Shown: positions 33,343-45,645 of the stretch, one piece after another
Numbering within the stretch: position 1 is the first letter of the stretch
Layout of the letters: each line of letters starts with the position of its first letter
NCBI GenBank assembly: GCA_003342895.1
Contig: PTFA01000195.1
Span: 496,001 to 560,000, forward strand
DNA length: 64,000 bases
From: Casuarius casuarius
Taxonomy: Eukaryota > Chordata > Aves > Casuariiformes > Casuariidae
Direction of reading: 5' to 3'
Translations under genes and position numbers: made by a program
Notes under the pieces: model-generated
Told to the model about the DNA's origin: nothing
The model's input: only the letters and a program-made list of their open reading frames with translations
The model's database searches: none

Positions 33343-35311
33343 CCCACTAAAGCTCCCTTGTCGAACAAGTACAACAACTACACTTCTGACTTGGAACTCC
33401 AGATTCCTGGAACTTGACTCATTTACCTTGGTGTTTTTCAGAACTTTTGGCCCAGAAAAACTTTACAGAGTCTGAAAGTTGGAGTATAAGCTTTAAGCAG
33501 GTAGGGCCTAGCCCTCATTCTGTGGTTAGTACAGCCCCTAGCTCCAATGGTGACTTAGTCCAGAATGATGGTTTTGAGTTGCTGTTGGAATACAAACAAT
33601 AAGACTTACTGATTAATTTGCCTGCTGACAGACACAAAAAGACTGGCTGAGTTAAAAGCACTCAAAAGCTTCTAACAGCCCTCTGTGTGTCTACCATTCC
33701 CCTTTTTTGTAAATCCCGTGCACAAAAGGCACTAAGGGAACCAACAGGTCTTATTTAAGGCCTTCTATTTAACTCTTAGCATATCACATACTATTGGGAA
33801 AACAAGTATTAGGATACTCTAATATATAAGCATTACCATTCCTTTTAGAGAGGATAAATTAGGTGACATTTTCTGGGAATCTGGAAAATACTCCTGAATG
33901 CCAAGTGAATCAATGTTGAAATAAGAACAAATACACTCCCTACAAATGGGACAAGAGCTATCAGGCCTGTGGCAGTGAGAGAGAATTATGTTTGCCTGGG
34001 GCCAGCTCCTCAGGGAGCGAAGATTGATTCTTTATGATTGATGACTCGGCACTTGAATGCCAAGTCATCAATTCCCTGTGTTCATGGCATTGACTGCATC
34101 AAGATAACTTTTCCCTCGTGCCTAAGCATGGATATGGTCCTCGCCTGGAGTGTAGCCTCAGAGGACTCAGGTACAGAACCTGAGTCAGTTGCTTTAAATA
34201 AGAGGCAAACACAAACTCCAAGGGTCTGGCTGTGGGGAATAGACAGCACTGAAAAACAAAATGGGAAGGGGAATGGATGGCTTGGCTTTCCCCTTGCTTT
34301 ACCAGGTTCAGAGCACATATCCTGAAATGAAAGGTCTTATATTATGCCGTTATGTACTCTTAAATACAAAGTAAATCCTTTTTTTTTTTTTTGATGACCA
34401 TATAGTATCAAATTTTCTTTGTGAGAACTGGGTGACAATTGAACAGTCATGTCACTGTACATTGTGAGCTGTGCAGATCTGAGTGTAAGGAAAAATGAGA
34501 CCCAGAAATATTTACCTTTACCTGTATGCCTGATGGGGTGTCGTTGAAATGATCTCAACACTTACTGACAGGTTTTGAAAAACATGCACAAAATAACTAA
34601 GCACTAATAAAGTAAGGATTGTAATTTTGTCATCAAAAAGAATCCAGAAAAGAAATAGCATGAAAACCACACATCACCTTCTGAAGAAAATCCATTCCTT
34701 GTTCCAGCTTGCTCTGACCTTAAAGTCCAAGCAAATAAGTTAATTTTTATTAGCAAAATTTAAGGCAGCCTTGATTAACCACCCTTTGAAACTGCTGTAG
34801 TGTTTTAAAGGATATCTTTAGCTGTTTTAAAGTTGCCACTAAGGTTTTCTCCATCAGGGAAGGATCCTCAGCTGACACAACCCCCCCTGAAGCTGGGGGA
34901 CATGTTAGTGGTGTAGAGAGGAGGAAGAAGTAGAGCAGGACTGCGCTGCCTCTCAGGTGGACCCTGGCTGACAGAAAAGTTCAATCGACACAGGTTAGAG
35001 GAACTGTGAGGCTGTTCTCTTACAGGCTGGGAAATGTTTAAGCCTGGATAAGCCACTGCTGGCACAGGGGAAAGTAGAACACTGGTGTAAAGTCACCCTT
35101 CAGCCTCTTTTCTCCTTCAGCTCCACCGAACGTAAGCTGGAATCCAGCTCCCAGCATGCGGATCTAGCCCTCAAAACAGTGACGCCTTCCCGTTTCCAAT
35201 TTAGGCCATATGTAGAGCAGGAGCAATCATGCCATAATTTTTTCTTTTTTTTGACTAGTCTACTTTTAATCTCGAAGAAGTCTAGTATATTTTTACTAGG
35301 GGCAAGGAAAC
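33343..35311. other. unannotated DNA
   Basis: A T14 run is at 34379-34392 and a 9-bp hairpin GACTCAGGT…ACCTGAGTC at 34164-34186. Overlapping frames at 34038-34325 (plus, 95 codons) and 34082-34318 (minus) have no known domain. Confidence 0.5.
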
Positions 35312-35327
35312 TTTTTTTTTTTTTTTT
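35312..35327. repeat. poly-T run
   Basis: Sixteen T residues; homopolymer only. Confidence 0.9.
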
Positions 35328-35734
35328 CTCAACAGCACAGAGAGTTTGCTGCACTCTTGAACTTTGAAAATGCTCATTTCAAATTCAGTCTTAGTTTGAC
35401 ATCCTATTTACAACATTCCTCCACCATCCTTGGTTCTCTGTTTCTAGCAGAACTAATACTTGATGCCTCTAAAGAAGGTGTTTAAAAATTGTGCAAGAAA
35501 TAATTAAAAACTTCCAACTCCTCACAAATCTTACCAGAATTTGAAAGCTGAAATGCAAATTCTGTCTTCTATTTCCCCCCAAAATTAGAGGCTCCCAGAA
35601 TCCCCAGTGATGCAAACCAGTCAAATGAATAGATGTATAACAATAAGAAAGAAAAATGGTGCGGATTCCAGCTGTAGCCACGTGTGAGAATGCATTGTTC
35701 CTTTCCATGTTTACTAACACTCCATGATCACTAT
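35328..35734. other. unannotated DNA with octamer
   Basis: A perfect octamer ATGCAAAT sits at 35553-35560. It may belong to the CNE-like block that follows. A minus 83-codon frame (35469-35720) lacks any known domain. Confidence 0.45.
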
Positions 35735-35945
35735 TGCTTAATGTTTATTTAGTGATTCTTCTTCCTTGATTAACATTTAATAATGCTGATGTCAAAAACG
35801 GTTACCAGGGAGCATTTGTAATGCCAGCTTATTAATGTTACGGGACATGCAATATTACAATCATCCTTTTAATCACATCACATGGCATTTGTCCTATTCA
35901 AAAGCAAGGAGTTATTTCACACCTCATACTGGAATCTTTTTTTGA
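35735..35945. promoter_or_regulatory. CNE-like block
   Basis: TGCTTAATGTTTATTTAGTG, CCTTGATTAACATTTAATAA, TGCCAGCTTATTAATGTTAC, GCAATATTACAATCATCC and TTTTAATCACATCACATGGC are packed without repeat structure. Good enhancer-like texture; unproven. Confidence 0.4.
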
Positions 35946-38029
35946 CTCAGAGGTTATGTGCCATATGCAAAGGGGTCTATGTATAGAAATAGATTTGGGC
36001 TATTTCCACACCTCCCTCAAGCCTGGGCTGTTTGATTTCTTCTCCTGGCTTATAAATATATGATGTGTTGCACATTTAAGTTGCCTTTGAACTTGTTTTT
36101 AAGTGGCAAATACTTAAGGATGACAGGCTGAGAGATGCATAGTGTGTTTTCCTCCACAGTGGTATAAAAGGGGTGATACCTTTTGAAGACTGTGAAACCG
36201 CTGCTAATGATTTTCCATGAACTTTTGATGTAACAGGAGAAGGAAAAAAGTATAACATTATATTAAGAAGAGATGATCTGAGCTAGCCCTGTGCATAAAG
36301 ATCTCTGTGTGGGTAGGTATACTGAGATGCCTGGATATTGAGATGCTTGGTACACAAACATACCCACAGGTATTTTGGTCCAGAAGATGGTCAGGTCTTT
36401 TTTCTTTGGTAGGCCTAAAATTATTCAGAGGCTTTTAGAAGTTTGCAGACTTGCAAAAAGTCTTGGTGAACGAGTCTTCAAACTGTATATTGCCAAGGGA
36501 AGCACAGAGGGGAAGCATCACTCTGAGCTTGCCTCACTTCTTACACAATTTCCCAAAACAGCTGCAGCTGGCCTGAGGTAGACTTAATGAATTAGGCTAA
36601 CAGAACCTTGGACCCGTTTTGGCTGTTCCTATCATGTGGGAAATCTCCTAAGGGAAAGGAAGTCCTGAAAGGAGGCAATGCTGGAGCTAGTGGCCTTCTT
36701 GTGTGCACAGATGTTTCCATGCTCCAGCATTTCCTAGCACTTTTAGTACAAGTCACTAAGAGTCTTTGTCAATTTGTTGACAATTTTAATTACAACAAGA
36801 CCTGATTATAACTACTTTGCAGACTCTATTCAGTGCTTCTCTTCATTAACATCTTATCAGCAGCGTAATTGCAGGCTGGAGTTAACTCGCATTGCTTTTT
36901 ACCTTCTTCAAAGCTTCACTCAAAATGTGGAGACAACTTCCAATTCAGCCCTGTGAGGCTCAAGCCAACACATTCCTTCAAACATTTCTTCCATCAGTTG
37001 TCAAAGGAACAAAACCAGAGCAAGCACCCTTGGGCTCCTGGGTTTAAACTGCAGAGATTACATAAGAAATGTATTGGTGAAAGCACTGGACTAATTTCAA
37101 GAACAACAATTTTTGCAGCGTTTTAGCAACTGTATTTGCAATGGGAAATGGAACTGAAGTCTCTGTTTCCTAGGAGATGACACAATTCAAAATTTTACTG
37201 TTCCAATTGGAGTAGAAACCAAATAGAATAAAAAGTTTATGAATCAATTTTTTTTCTGAAAATCAATAATAATTATTTAAAAATTCTGTGGGCCATTCGG
37301 CTCCTTTTTTTTTTTCATTACAAGCAAATTGCTTCACTCTTATGAGAATATGTTACCCTGGTGTCCCTGGAGTACACTCCTTGTTCCTCAAAACTACATG
37401 ACAGCATACCAATGCCTAGCTTGTACTGACAGTCTCATTAGCACAGTCCACCTCTGAGTACTGTGACAGCTAGAAACAGTAGCATATCTGTAGCTCTAGC
37501 ATCCAGCTAGCTTGGTGGAAACACCATCTCTCCCAGCCTCTGGAGGCATGTGCCAGCCTGAAGGACGAAGAGAAAGGCAGTCCATTCAATTCTCACCAGC
37601 CAAAGGTGAGACTCCAAAGAGAGAAGAAATTAGGCGAATCTCCCATCACAACTTCTCTGAGAACAGATAGGAAATCACCTTGATGGGTCCCAGACACTGT
37701 CATGATACAGTTTACTTGAGTAACCTACTTGAGTAACAGGGAGATGGCGGAATGGAGAGTCTGTGCAGATCCTTGGGAAAAGCAGTTTCAGCTTCTCTAT
37801 TGTTGTGATGCTGGCAATTTAATAAGGAATTGAAAAGCTATAGCCTGGGATTCATCTATGGAAATGCAAAGATTTCCAGATAAAGCAGAAGGAGCCAAGC
37901 CACACTCTCATATCTCCTTCATTGTTTCAACTATTTTTCCATGGCCCAGATCTGCTGGCCCTCTACTGAGAAGTCAGATTCTAATTTAGGGTATTTATTT
38001 ACCCTGATAATACAATATTCTATATAACA
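35946..38029. other. unannotated DNA
   Basis: No gene is seen. A near-duplication ACTTGAGTAACC/ACTTGAGTAAC is at 37714-37737. Short frames between 36375 and 37126 overlap in different frames with no family resemblance. Confidence 0.5.
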
Positions 38030-38180
38030 TATAATAATTATGTGCCTAGCAACTGCACTTTAGGTCAGTTCTTGGCAATTTAATTACAAAAGAAAGTTAA
38101 TCAGGATCTTCTAGCCTTTTTTTTTTCTCCCGTAAATGATTTTTACTCTGTGTTGAAAATTAATTAGTGGTAGTAAAAAT
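38030..38180. promoter_or_regulatory. CNE-like block
   Basis: CCTAGCAACTGCACTTTAGG, GGCAATTTAATTACAAAAG, CGTAAATGATTTTTACTC and GAAAATTAATTAGTGG cluster around a T-run. CCTAGCAAC is close to an RFX half-site. Inferred only. Confidence 0.3.
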
Positions 38181-38769
38181 AGGTAGCAGTTTGACACCAT
38201 GGAGTCTAGTATTCTTCCTCTATTCATTGAACAGACACCATGTGAGCAGGATGAACCTCAGCAGATAGTTGTTACTCACATTCTTTTTGGAAGTTCATTT
38301 GGAAAGATATATTTTATGTGCACAGATTTTGAGACCATTAGATGTTGTTGTGATTATCCACAGTTTCCAAACTCAGGAATTCACATATCAAAACTCAGCC
38401 TTCGCTCCTAGCAAATCAGGGAACACATTAAATATTGTGAGAGCTTGCTAGTACTTTCCTGGTTCTCTTTGGTCAACTCCATTTTTAGCACTCTTCTCAT
38501 GTCATGTTCATAAGTTTAAGTTGGCAATCAGACGGGCTATGAATTACTTTAAAAAACACAGAAATAAAACCAGACGTTCTCTGAAACACATGCCTCCAGA
38601 AGGTAGGTGTTTAACAAAAAAAATTATCATGAGGAATGAACTGAAATCATGAGAGTTAACAATCAATTTGCAGAGTACAGCCAGGGGGACTTCACACAGT
38701 AATTCATGTACAACACCCAATAACCTGTGGTAAACATGTCTTCTAAGACAAATGCCTTATTCTGGCTGT
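38181..38769. other. unannotated DNA
   Basis: Short frames at 38199-38411 and 38269-38451 have no recognisable product. Confidence 0.5.
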
Positions 38770-38853
38770 ACAGCGGGTTTACACAGAGATAAATCCACTG
38801 GAATCCATAGCCCTGATTCACACCAGTGCAGGCCACAGGGGAATCAGACCTTT
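38770..38853. repeat. old amniote interspersed repeat fragment
   Basis: GGGTTTACACAGAGATAAAT, CCACTGGAATCCATAGC, CCTGATTCACACCAGTGCAG, GGGGAATCAGACC follow a remembered amniote repeat with the motif order 'tccattgaagtcaatgg … ctgatttacaccagtgtaagtgagatcagaatcaggcc'. I cannot give its database name. Confidence 0.45.
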
Positions 38854-39260
38854 CAGATCACTGCCGTTTTTCACAGCTTCTGGGACTGTCACTGAGGGGT
38901 CCAGTCAGAAAGGTTTTCTTTCTTCTTTCTGCTTGGGATACTTTCTTCTCTGGAAGGATAGGTGCTCACACCCAGTTTTCATGGCTCTGTTTTCTGTTCC
39001 TTATGGAGATCTTTCTTTTGTTTTGTTTTTAACAGCTGCCTCAGATTCAAGCCAGCTTTCACATGTTCATTCACAAACATTTAGATGAAGCCAATTTTTT
39101 CAGGATAGGAAGGACATAAATATATTGGTGAAAATCCATTAAGAAAGTTTTTTTTCCCTTTCTCCCCCAAAAGCTAAGACTTTTCCTCCACTCCGAAGCA
39201 TTGTGTGTGAAGGTGAGAAAACACCGCTTTTAAGTTCTCCCTCCAGGGTCTTTTGTCCTT
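38854..39260. other. unannotated DNA
   Basis: Pyrimidine-rich patches; nothing recognisable. Confidence 0.5.
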
Positions 39261-39267
39261 TATATTC

Positions 39268-39279
39268 AAAAAAAAAAAA
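39268..39279. repeat. A-run abutting assembly gap
   Basis: Twelve A residues end directly at the Ns. Confidence 0.9.
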
Positions 39280-39294
39280 NNNNNNNNNNNNNNN
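39280..39294. other. assembly gap (15 N)
   Basis: Fifteen undetermined bases inside an A-rich low-complexity stretch. The true length is unknown. Open frames that read through it are artefacts. Confidence 0.99.
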
Positions 39295-39402
39295 ATATAA
39301 AAAAGAAAATAAAAGAAAATATAAAAAAAAAAAAGAAAATAAAAGAAAAAGAAAAAGGAAAAAAAAAAAGAGGAAAAGCAAAGATGAATCAGAAAAAAAA
39401 AA
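39295..39402. repeat. A/GA-rich low-complexity tract
   Basis: About 108 bases of A runs interrupted by G and T (AAAAGAAAAT, AAAAAGGAAA units). The Phe/Leu-rich minus frames here are composition artefacts. Confidence 0.9.
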
Positions 39403-40164
39403 TTGTGCACTTAGAAAACATTCTCTAGAAAACCTCTAAACTATATAAGGAGCTTCTGTTTCAGATAAGCTGCTCTTACACAAATGCACCACAAAGTCAC
39501 TGATCCCTTTGAAACACTCCACCTTTCTGAAGTAGATAAATTGGTGCAGCCAATGTTGTCACATTTGTCAATTATTTGGGTAACAAAATAGTTGACCAAC
39601 CTTCACACTTACATCTTTTATTAGTACACTAATAACATGACTAGTTTGTAGTTACATTTAGCTAGGTAAAAATAATATTATGAATATGATTAGTAAATAT
39701 TCTACACAACTATGGAATCTTTGAATAGACTAGCTAAAGAGAAAAAACAATGAAAAGAAGAAAAAACAGTTGCCAAATCCCCAGCTATGACTGTGTGCTA
39801 TGCATCTGAAACTTCATCAAAAAGCAACAGGCACAGACCCTGAAAAAAAGAAAAAAGATATAAAAGCTGTAACAAATATCAAAGGACACCTTTGCTGGTG
39901 GAAGATTTTTCATTATATCTTGACATTACAGAAGGTAGGATGGTGATCAGTAAAAATGAGTACAAGTATGAAACAAATAGAAAAGTCAATGAACACATAG
40001 AATGCATCAGGTATATTCAATAGATCATCAGCAAAGTAAAACAAAACATATTGCAGAGTATTTTTGATGGTCTGTCTGTCTGTTTGTGTATATATCTATT
40101 TGTCCATCCATCATTTTATACAAGAGCAGGAAGGGCAGGAAACCTAATAGATTTAAAAGGAAGC
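39403..40164. other. unannotated AT-rich DNA
   Basis: No gene or repeat recognised. GTCTGTCTGTCTGTTTGTGT at about 40070-40090 is a short simple repeat. Confidence 0.5.
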
Positions 40165-40226
40165 CCATTGCCCTGCGCTGCCGCCCACAACATGGCATCT
40201 CGGGCCAGGAGGGCTGCCCCGCGGGT

Positions 40227-40260
<34 letters not shown>

Positions 40261-40290
40261 CCGTGCACCCGCAATGGAGGACAGACAAAC
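40165..40290. other. CpG-containing GC-rich island around poly-G
   Basis: CCCTGCGCTGCCGCCCACAA, CTCGGGCCAGGAGGGCTG, CCCCGCGGGTG and ACCCGTGCACCCGCAATGG flank the G-run, with several CpGs in otherwise AT-rich DNA. Neither the 104- nor the 126-codon frames crossing it encode more than poly-Gly/poly-Pro. Confidence 0.6.
40227..40258 (+). repeat. poly-G run (G32)
   Basis: Thirty-two consecutive G residues, long enough for a stable intramolecular G-quadruplex. Homopolymers like this are often miscounted in assembly, so the length is provisional. Confidence 0.9.
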
Positions 40291-43200
40291 TCAGTGACTC
40301 AGTTGGTCCTTTTGTCTCTTTTTGTCTCCTTTTCCTATGATATGTGTAAGACCCTAAGAAAATGACTAGTAAAAGTAAACTCATTTTGCTCAAGAGATCC
40401 AAATGCATTAGTCCATATCAGGATGTACCATCCAATCATGACTAGCAATAATGAGTTTCTTAGACTGTAGGCTCTTAGATGATCAAACACACCATTGACT
40501 ATAGAATTAACCAAAGGGCTGAAATCCCAGTGAATTCCCAAATAGCTCAAAAAATGCTGTTTTAAAGTAAAAGAAAAAATGAAATTTTGAAATTTTTGGG
40601 AAGCTGAGGGGAAACCAAGTCTGTGTTATAATGAAAGATCTTCAGATTCCCGCAAGAAATGTTGATGTTTGACAGATTAACTATTTCAATTGGGAATATG
40701 TTTTATTAGAAATTTTCCAGCTTACTCTGTTCTTTTGTATTTGTGCCACAAATGAGGGTGGATCTTGACCAACAAGCAGTCTCTTGAGATAGCCATTTGC
40801 TTCTGAAAGCCAGTCATAATGGTGAATGTCTGTAAAATGTACTATAAGGAGAAAATCACTCATTTAATCTCCACTTCTGCTTTAGAGAACATTCTTGTTG
40901 ATTGCAACAGTGAAGAGATGGTAGGGAAAATTCAAAGGCAAGGGAAACTTGAAAGACTTATTCAAAGTTCCTCAAATGTTCACTACAATGCTTCGGATTA
41001 GGCTTTGCCTTTTCCTACACAGCTGGTAAAAAGGTAAAATGAAGTGGTCACTTCCTTTTTCTCAAGTATATCTCAGCATATAGATTTCCCTTTCCACCAA
41101 AAAATTACCTGTCCTTATGCTGAAAGAAAGCACATATAAGTATAGTCTGCACACTCATAACTATGTGGGTTTAGATCAGTGATGAGGTTGAGCATAACCC
41201 TCACTGAAGAACAATGCCTTTATCCAGTTCTCTGCTACCTTTGATGGCCATTCCTTAGTGTGGGATTGAATTTTCTGTTACAGGTGTCCTGAGTCAGTTG
41301 TATCCATGTTGCCTGCAAGGAGGAGGTTAGAGTTCAAACCATTTCCCATACACCCTTCCTTCCCCATGTAAGACTTTCCATGCCTGGAAAGGCTTCATTT
41401 CATTGATTCCCAACTGGAATCAGAGCATGAGCAGAACAAGGTGACCTCAGGGTTCATCAGTCAGCCCTAGATAAGGCTGCTTATGGAGCATCCCCCACAT
41501 GACAGGCCTCGAGGATCCTTCTGTCTTGTTTTCCTGTTATCAGTTTAGCACCCTGAATATGGTTCAGTCTTTTCTCCTGCTGGGCAGTTCCTTCTCCTTG
41601 TCTTCCTGCCACACCACGGAGTTTTTCCTATCAACCTATCTCCAAAAAAACTTGCAAATGAAACAGCACTGGGATGCACGTGACCCAAAGAAAGATGTAG
41701 AATTGTGTGACTATGCCCTTCATGACACTCAGCACCCCGGCCATGAATCCTTGTGGGTGGGTAGGTGTGCTAGTTAGCATTGTTTCCAAAACCAAGGAAT
41801 GAACCAGGTACCATCTGGCATGACATGGAGGTATCTTTACAGTTGGAGCTAAAGAAGGAGACACTTGACATAACAAAGGCTGCATAATACATGTCACACA
41901 ACGGAAAATCCAAGTAAATATCACTGTATGATGCTGGCACACGAGAAAACTATCAGGTTAAACAAACTGACTTGTCCAATTCGACAAATAATGATTTTTT
42001 TTTCCTTTCCAAAGCTTTCCAATTCTATTTATCTAAGAGATTATTAGTAACTTAATGAACTCTCCCTTCTCCCTCACACCTCAGCCCAAAACTTCAGTTT
42101 CCACAATCAGGATAGTTTTGGTCAGCCTAAAATTACCATCATTTTGAGAGTCTGAAAAACCTTCACACAAAACCCAGCATCAGTTTATGATCATTTTTAA
42201 AGAAACATATACATATGAAGCTCTCATCTTTCTGTTTCACTTTCCTGTGAATGAGCACTGATGAATTAATCATCTTTTCGAATTTCTCGGTTTCTCCAGC
42301 TTCAGTCTAGTGGTTTGTACTATTTTGTCCCAAGATACCAAGACCTACTTAGCAGACTCTGTAGTGATGTCTGTAACCAGAAACTTTATTGATTATGTCT
42401 GGACTGTGTGAGAATTCACAAAACATTAATTAAACTCCTTTAGACCTTCCCCAACAGAAGCTAGAGTTAGGGAAAAGTCTTGACTAGACTGAAAAGTGGA
42501 CTTCGGGGAGGTTTTTTTCTGTTCCACTTCTGGCCAGAGATTTAGAAGAGATATTTCTGTGGTATTACTTTGAGCACAGCTGGTACCAATGACTAACGTT
42601 ACAGCTCCCCAACATGTTTTATTAGAAAATGCTGCATTCAGCTACGTCTAAGTGCTGAATTTAACTTCTACAACTGAAATTGTCCAAGCAGGGTTTCTGC
42701 TTCAGGTTGTGGTTTGGGACTGTTTGCGTTTCTTCTGCTTTTCTTTTAACTCATTTAATATAGTCCATTATTCCAAGAATGAAAGCAGGCAACAAAAATA
42801 CCATGTTTTTTTCTCCTGAAAAATAAGTTGATCTTTTTTGGAAAAGATTAAATGCCTCCATACTTTGGCAAAAGACACAAAATTTGGCAGTCAGAATATC
42901 TCTAAGACAATGATGTATCTTCTACTGGCTCAGAAAAAAATGCCTGAATGTGGCAAACTCATATGTGTTTGACAAACCCAGTTTACACAGGTTAAATGGG
43001 AATGGAGTTTATAGCTGCTGAATATCTTGATCTTTCTCCTCCCACCCCTCCCCATATGGTCTAGTCCAAACCTGGGGTGTATTCTATTTTTTGTTGTCCG
43101 CACTACAGTAAAGTTGGTCTGGGCATGTGATCCAACCAGGAAAATAGTCTAACCTACGTACGTTCTTAATGGCTTTCCTGCTGGCCTCAAATATTATAGA

Positions 43201-45019
43201 GAAGGGGAAAATCCCTGGTTGAATTCAGAGTGAGCTAGAGCCAAAAGTGGGTGAATGCATTGTGGTAAAAAGAATGGATGGGATAAATCTGCACCAGTGT
43301 TTGAATTTGGAGTGGATGAGGAAGCTGCAATTCATAGAGCATGGCATCCTTTTATATGGATTGGGACTAAGAATGGGGTGGATCGAGATTACTAAACCAT
43401 CCCTAGTATCGCTAGAAAAAAAAAAAGGATAAGGGATTTGAGGGGAAATAGACACAGCAAGAACCCAGAAGAACCAGAGAAGACAGGGCCAGGAAAAAAT
43501 GATAAGTTACAGGGACATAGAGGATGCATCTGTACTGTCATTTAGGCTTGCACTTCAGTATGTGCTGGATTCGCCTTGTGTCCCTTCTGTTCAGCCCTCA
43601 GACGCAAGCTTCAGGATGGGACAGTCTGAGCCTGCAAGCAAAACAGAGAAGCAACAGGTCAACAGAATTGCAGGGGTCACAGATATGCTTACGTCACACC
43701 TGACAAACTAAGGAGGAAGTTGACAGTTTCATTTATTTTTATCTTTTTTTTTTTTTTCAGTTTAAGATGTCTGCCTGAGTGTCAAAATGATGCCACAGGA
43801 TAAAATTTCTGTTTGGTTAGGGTCCTTAAGAATCCTTGCCTCATTTTGCTCAAGAGGATGGATATATCCTCATGGTTAGATAGGACAGTGAAATAAAAAA
43901 AAAAAACAGATGCCATCCTCATCTGTTGCAGAAGTGTATATGGAGTTGAAAGACAAGATAGCGACCAGAAGGAAAGTGAGAGGATGGACTCATGGACATT
44001 CACTGTAGTTTTGGAGATCAAATTTATATCTTGTGCATGCTGCAAATGAACTAGCTGAACTTCTCAGGTGTGGTCACTAATGTCTCATTCCTCATTTTCT
44101 AGTGCCTGACTAGAGACCCTGGGGTCTGATTTGTGAAGGTGTGTGCTGGGTCACAGCAGTAATGAAAGGAAAGAGGGACTGTGCACCCTGCATGTAAAAT
44201 GTTATATAAAGTATTCTAAAAAGCAAGTTCTGGCTGAAAGAGTTATTCAGTTCACTCAACTCTAAGCACAGAGTGGCATCCCCCTACCTTCTCTCTTGAG
44301 TCAACAGAGTCTTGTTTTCTGGAGATGTCTCTCTCCATCTATTGATTCCTGATGGCATGAAATTAGATGGGCTGAATAACTTTGCTAGCAAAAAATGTGC
44401 TGAAAGCTGGATAGCTTGAACCCTCATGCCCAGAAATTTGTGGATGTTTTACACAAAGCACTCAACTGGCACAACAAGGACCATCAGACTACCCATAGGG
44501 TTGATAATTACTCTTTCTTTGGAAAAGGGCTTAAAGACTATGTGCTAGATAAGGGCTGGGGTCACATGCCTTGGGATTTATGTGCAGTGCAGATGACTCC
44601 ATCTGAGCTAGTCAAAGTCTCTTTATAGGCAAGGGAGAGAAGTGCTGCTCCTTAGGGGGTGATTCATTTCATTCTAAAACACACATTTAAAATGGGTCAA
44701 TCTTAAAATGCCTCTTTCTTTCCCCTTTTTATAGGGAGAGCCTGGAGCAGCTACCTTAGATGTGAATGTCTACATGTGAGATCTGTGTAAGGAGGTGAGG
44801 TGAATCCCATGGTTGGTAATCAAGGGTGGGAAAGCACATACGGGATCATTATGTACAGAATGAGTCCTGTTCAACCTGCGTGTTGAATGAGGCAGGACAC
44901 CCATGGAGCGAACAACATGTCTTCATGTAATTAAAAGTGGCTTCACAATCAACAGCCACAAAGAGAGAAAAGGCAAATAGCCCTGGCAACCTTATTTCTG
45001 GTGTTTACTAATGCCTGAG
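40291..45019. other. unannotated DNA
   Basis: A 4.7-kb stretch without a recognisable gene or clear transposon. The segment 40890-40990 has a weak, reversed MIR-like run (AAGGCAAGGGAAACTTGAAA, CAAAGTTCC). A T14 run followed by CAG (43744-43760) imitates a 3' splice site, but no supporting exon follows. Frames such as 41499-41777, 41631-41942 (minus) and 44416-44628 have no recognisable domain. Confidence 0.5.
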
Positions 45020-45063
45020 TTTATAAGCTTTATAACTTTATAACCTTTATAACTTTATAACCT
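45020..45063. repeat. short tandem repeat, CTTTATAA(C/CC/G) unit
   Basis: Successive units TTTATAAG, CTTTATAA, CTTTATAACC, TTTATAAC and TTTATAACC give about five 8- to 10-bp copies. Several TATAA strings arise as a by-product. There is no other sign of a promoter. Confidence 0.8.
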
Positions 45064-45597
45064 AAGTAAATGGTTCCTGGATGTACATGTTTGTATATGT
45101 AAATAGATGCAAATATTGAAATTTTGGTTCAGATTTTTCTCTACATTTACCATAAGCCCTATTTTAGTTGATGTAAACAAGAGTAGCTCAATTTTCTTCC
45201 ATATATTTATGACAGTTTTCTCTAATTGAATATCTGACCTAATTTATGTTGTATGTCTTCTTTTTTAAGTACCCACAAAAATGAAAAGTGAATCTGTATT
45301 TTCGCAGATATGCTGATGCATGTTCACCTATATTTGCTGACAAGATCCAGAACTAAGTGGCCAGCTCCTGGTGAACTAAATCATTTTTTTGCGTGTTTTG
45401 CCCAAGCCTTCTCTTGCCTCTGTTACTTAAAAATAAGTTCAAACTGGGTATAGTAAAATCAACTTTCTGGATGAAAGATCTCATAGTTAATACTATTCTG
45501 AGACGAAAGAAGGAATTTTCCTGCCAAAGAACTAAGACAGTTGGATTCCATTATGAAACAACTGCTTGGTACAGCTGTCTGCTTGGTTTTCAGAAGG
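45064..45597. other. unannotated AT-rich DNA
   Basis: Octamer ATGCAAAT at 45107-45114 in very AT-rich sequence, probably by chance; otherwise nothing. Confidence 0.5.
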
Positions 45598-45645
45598 AAA
45601 AAAAAGAAAGAAAAAAAAAAAAGAGAATAAACAAACAAACTGGAA
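45598..45645. repeat. A/GA-rich run
   Basis: A-runs with G interruptions and a short AAAC repeat (AAACAAACAAAC). It lies inside the chance Lys-rich frame 45393-45728. Confidence 0.85.

Noticed and set aside
43744..43760. T14 followed by CAG, resembling a 3' splice site
   Set aside because: The sequence after it has no recognisable exon or downstream donor; poly-T runs are common throughout the window.
45020..45063. Promoter with TATA boxes
   Set aside because: The TATAA words arise from a tandem repeat, with no initiator, CpG island or downstream gene.
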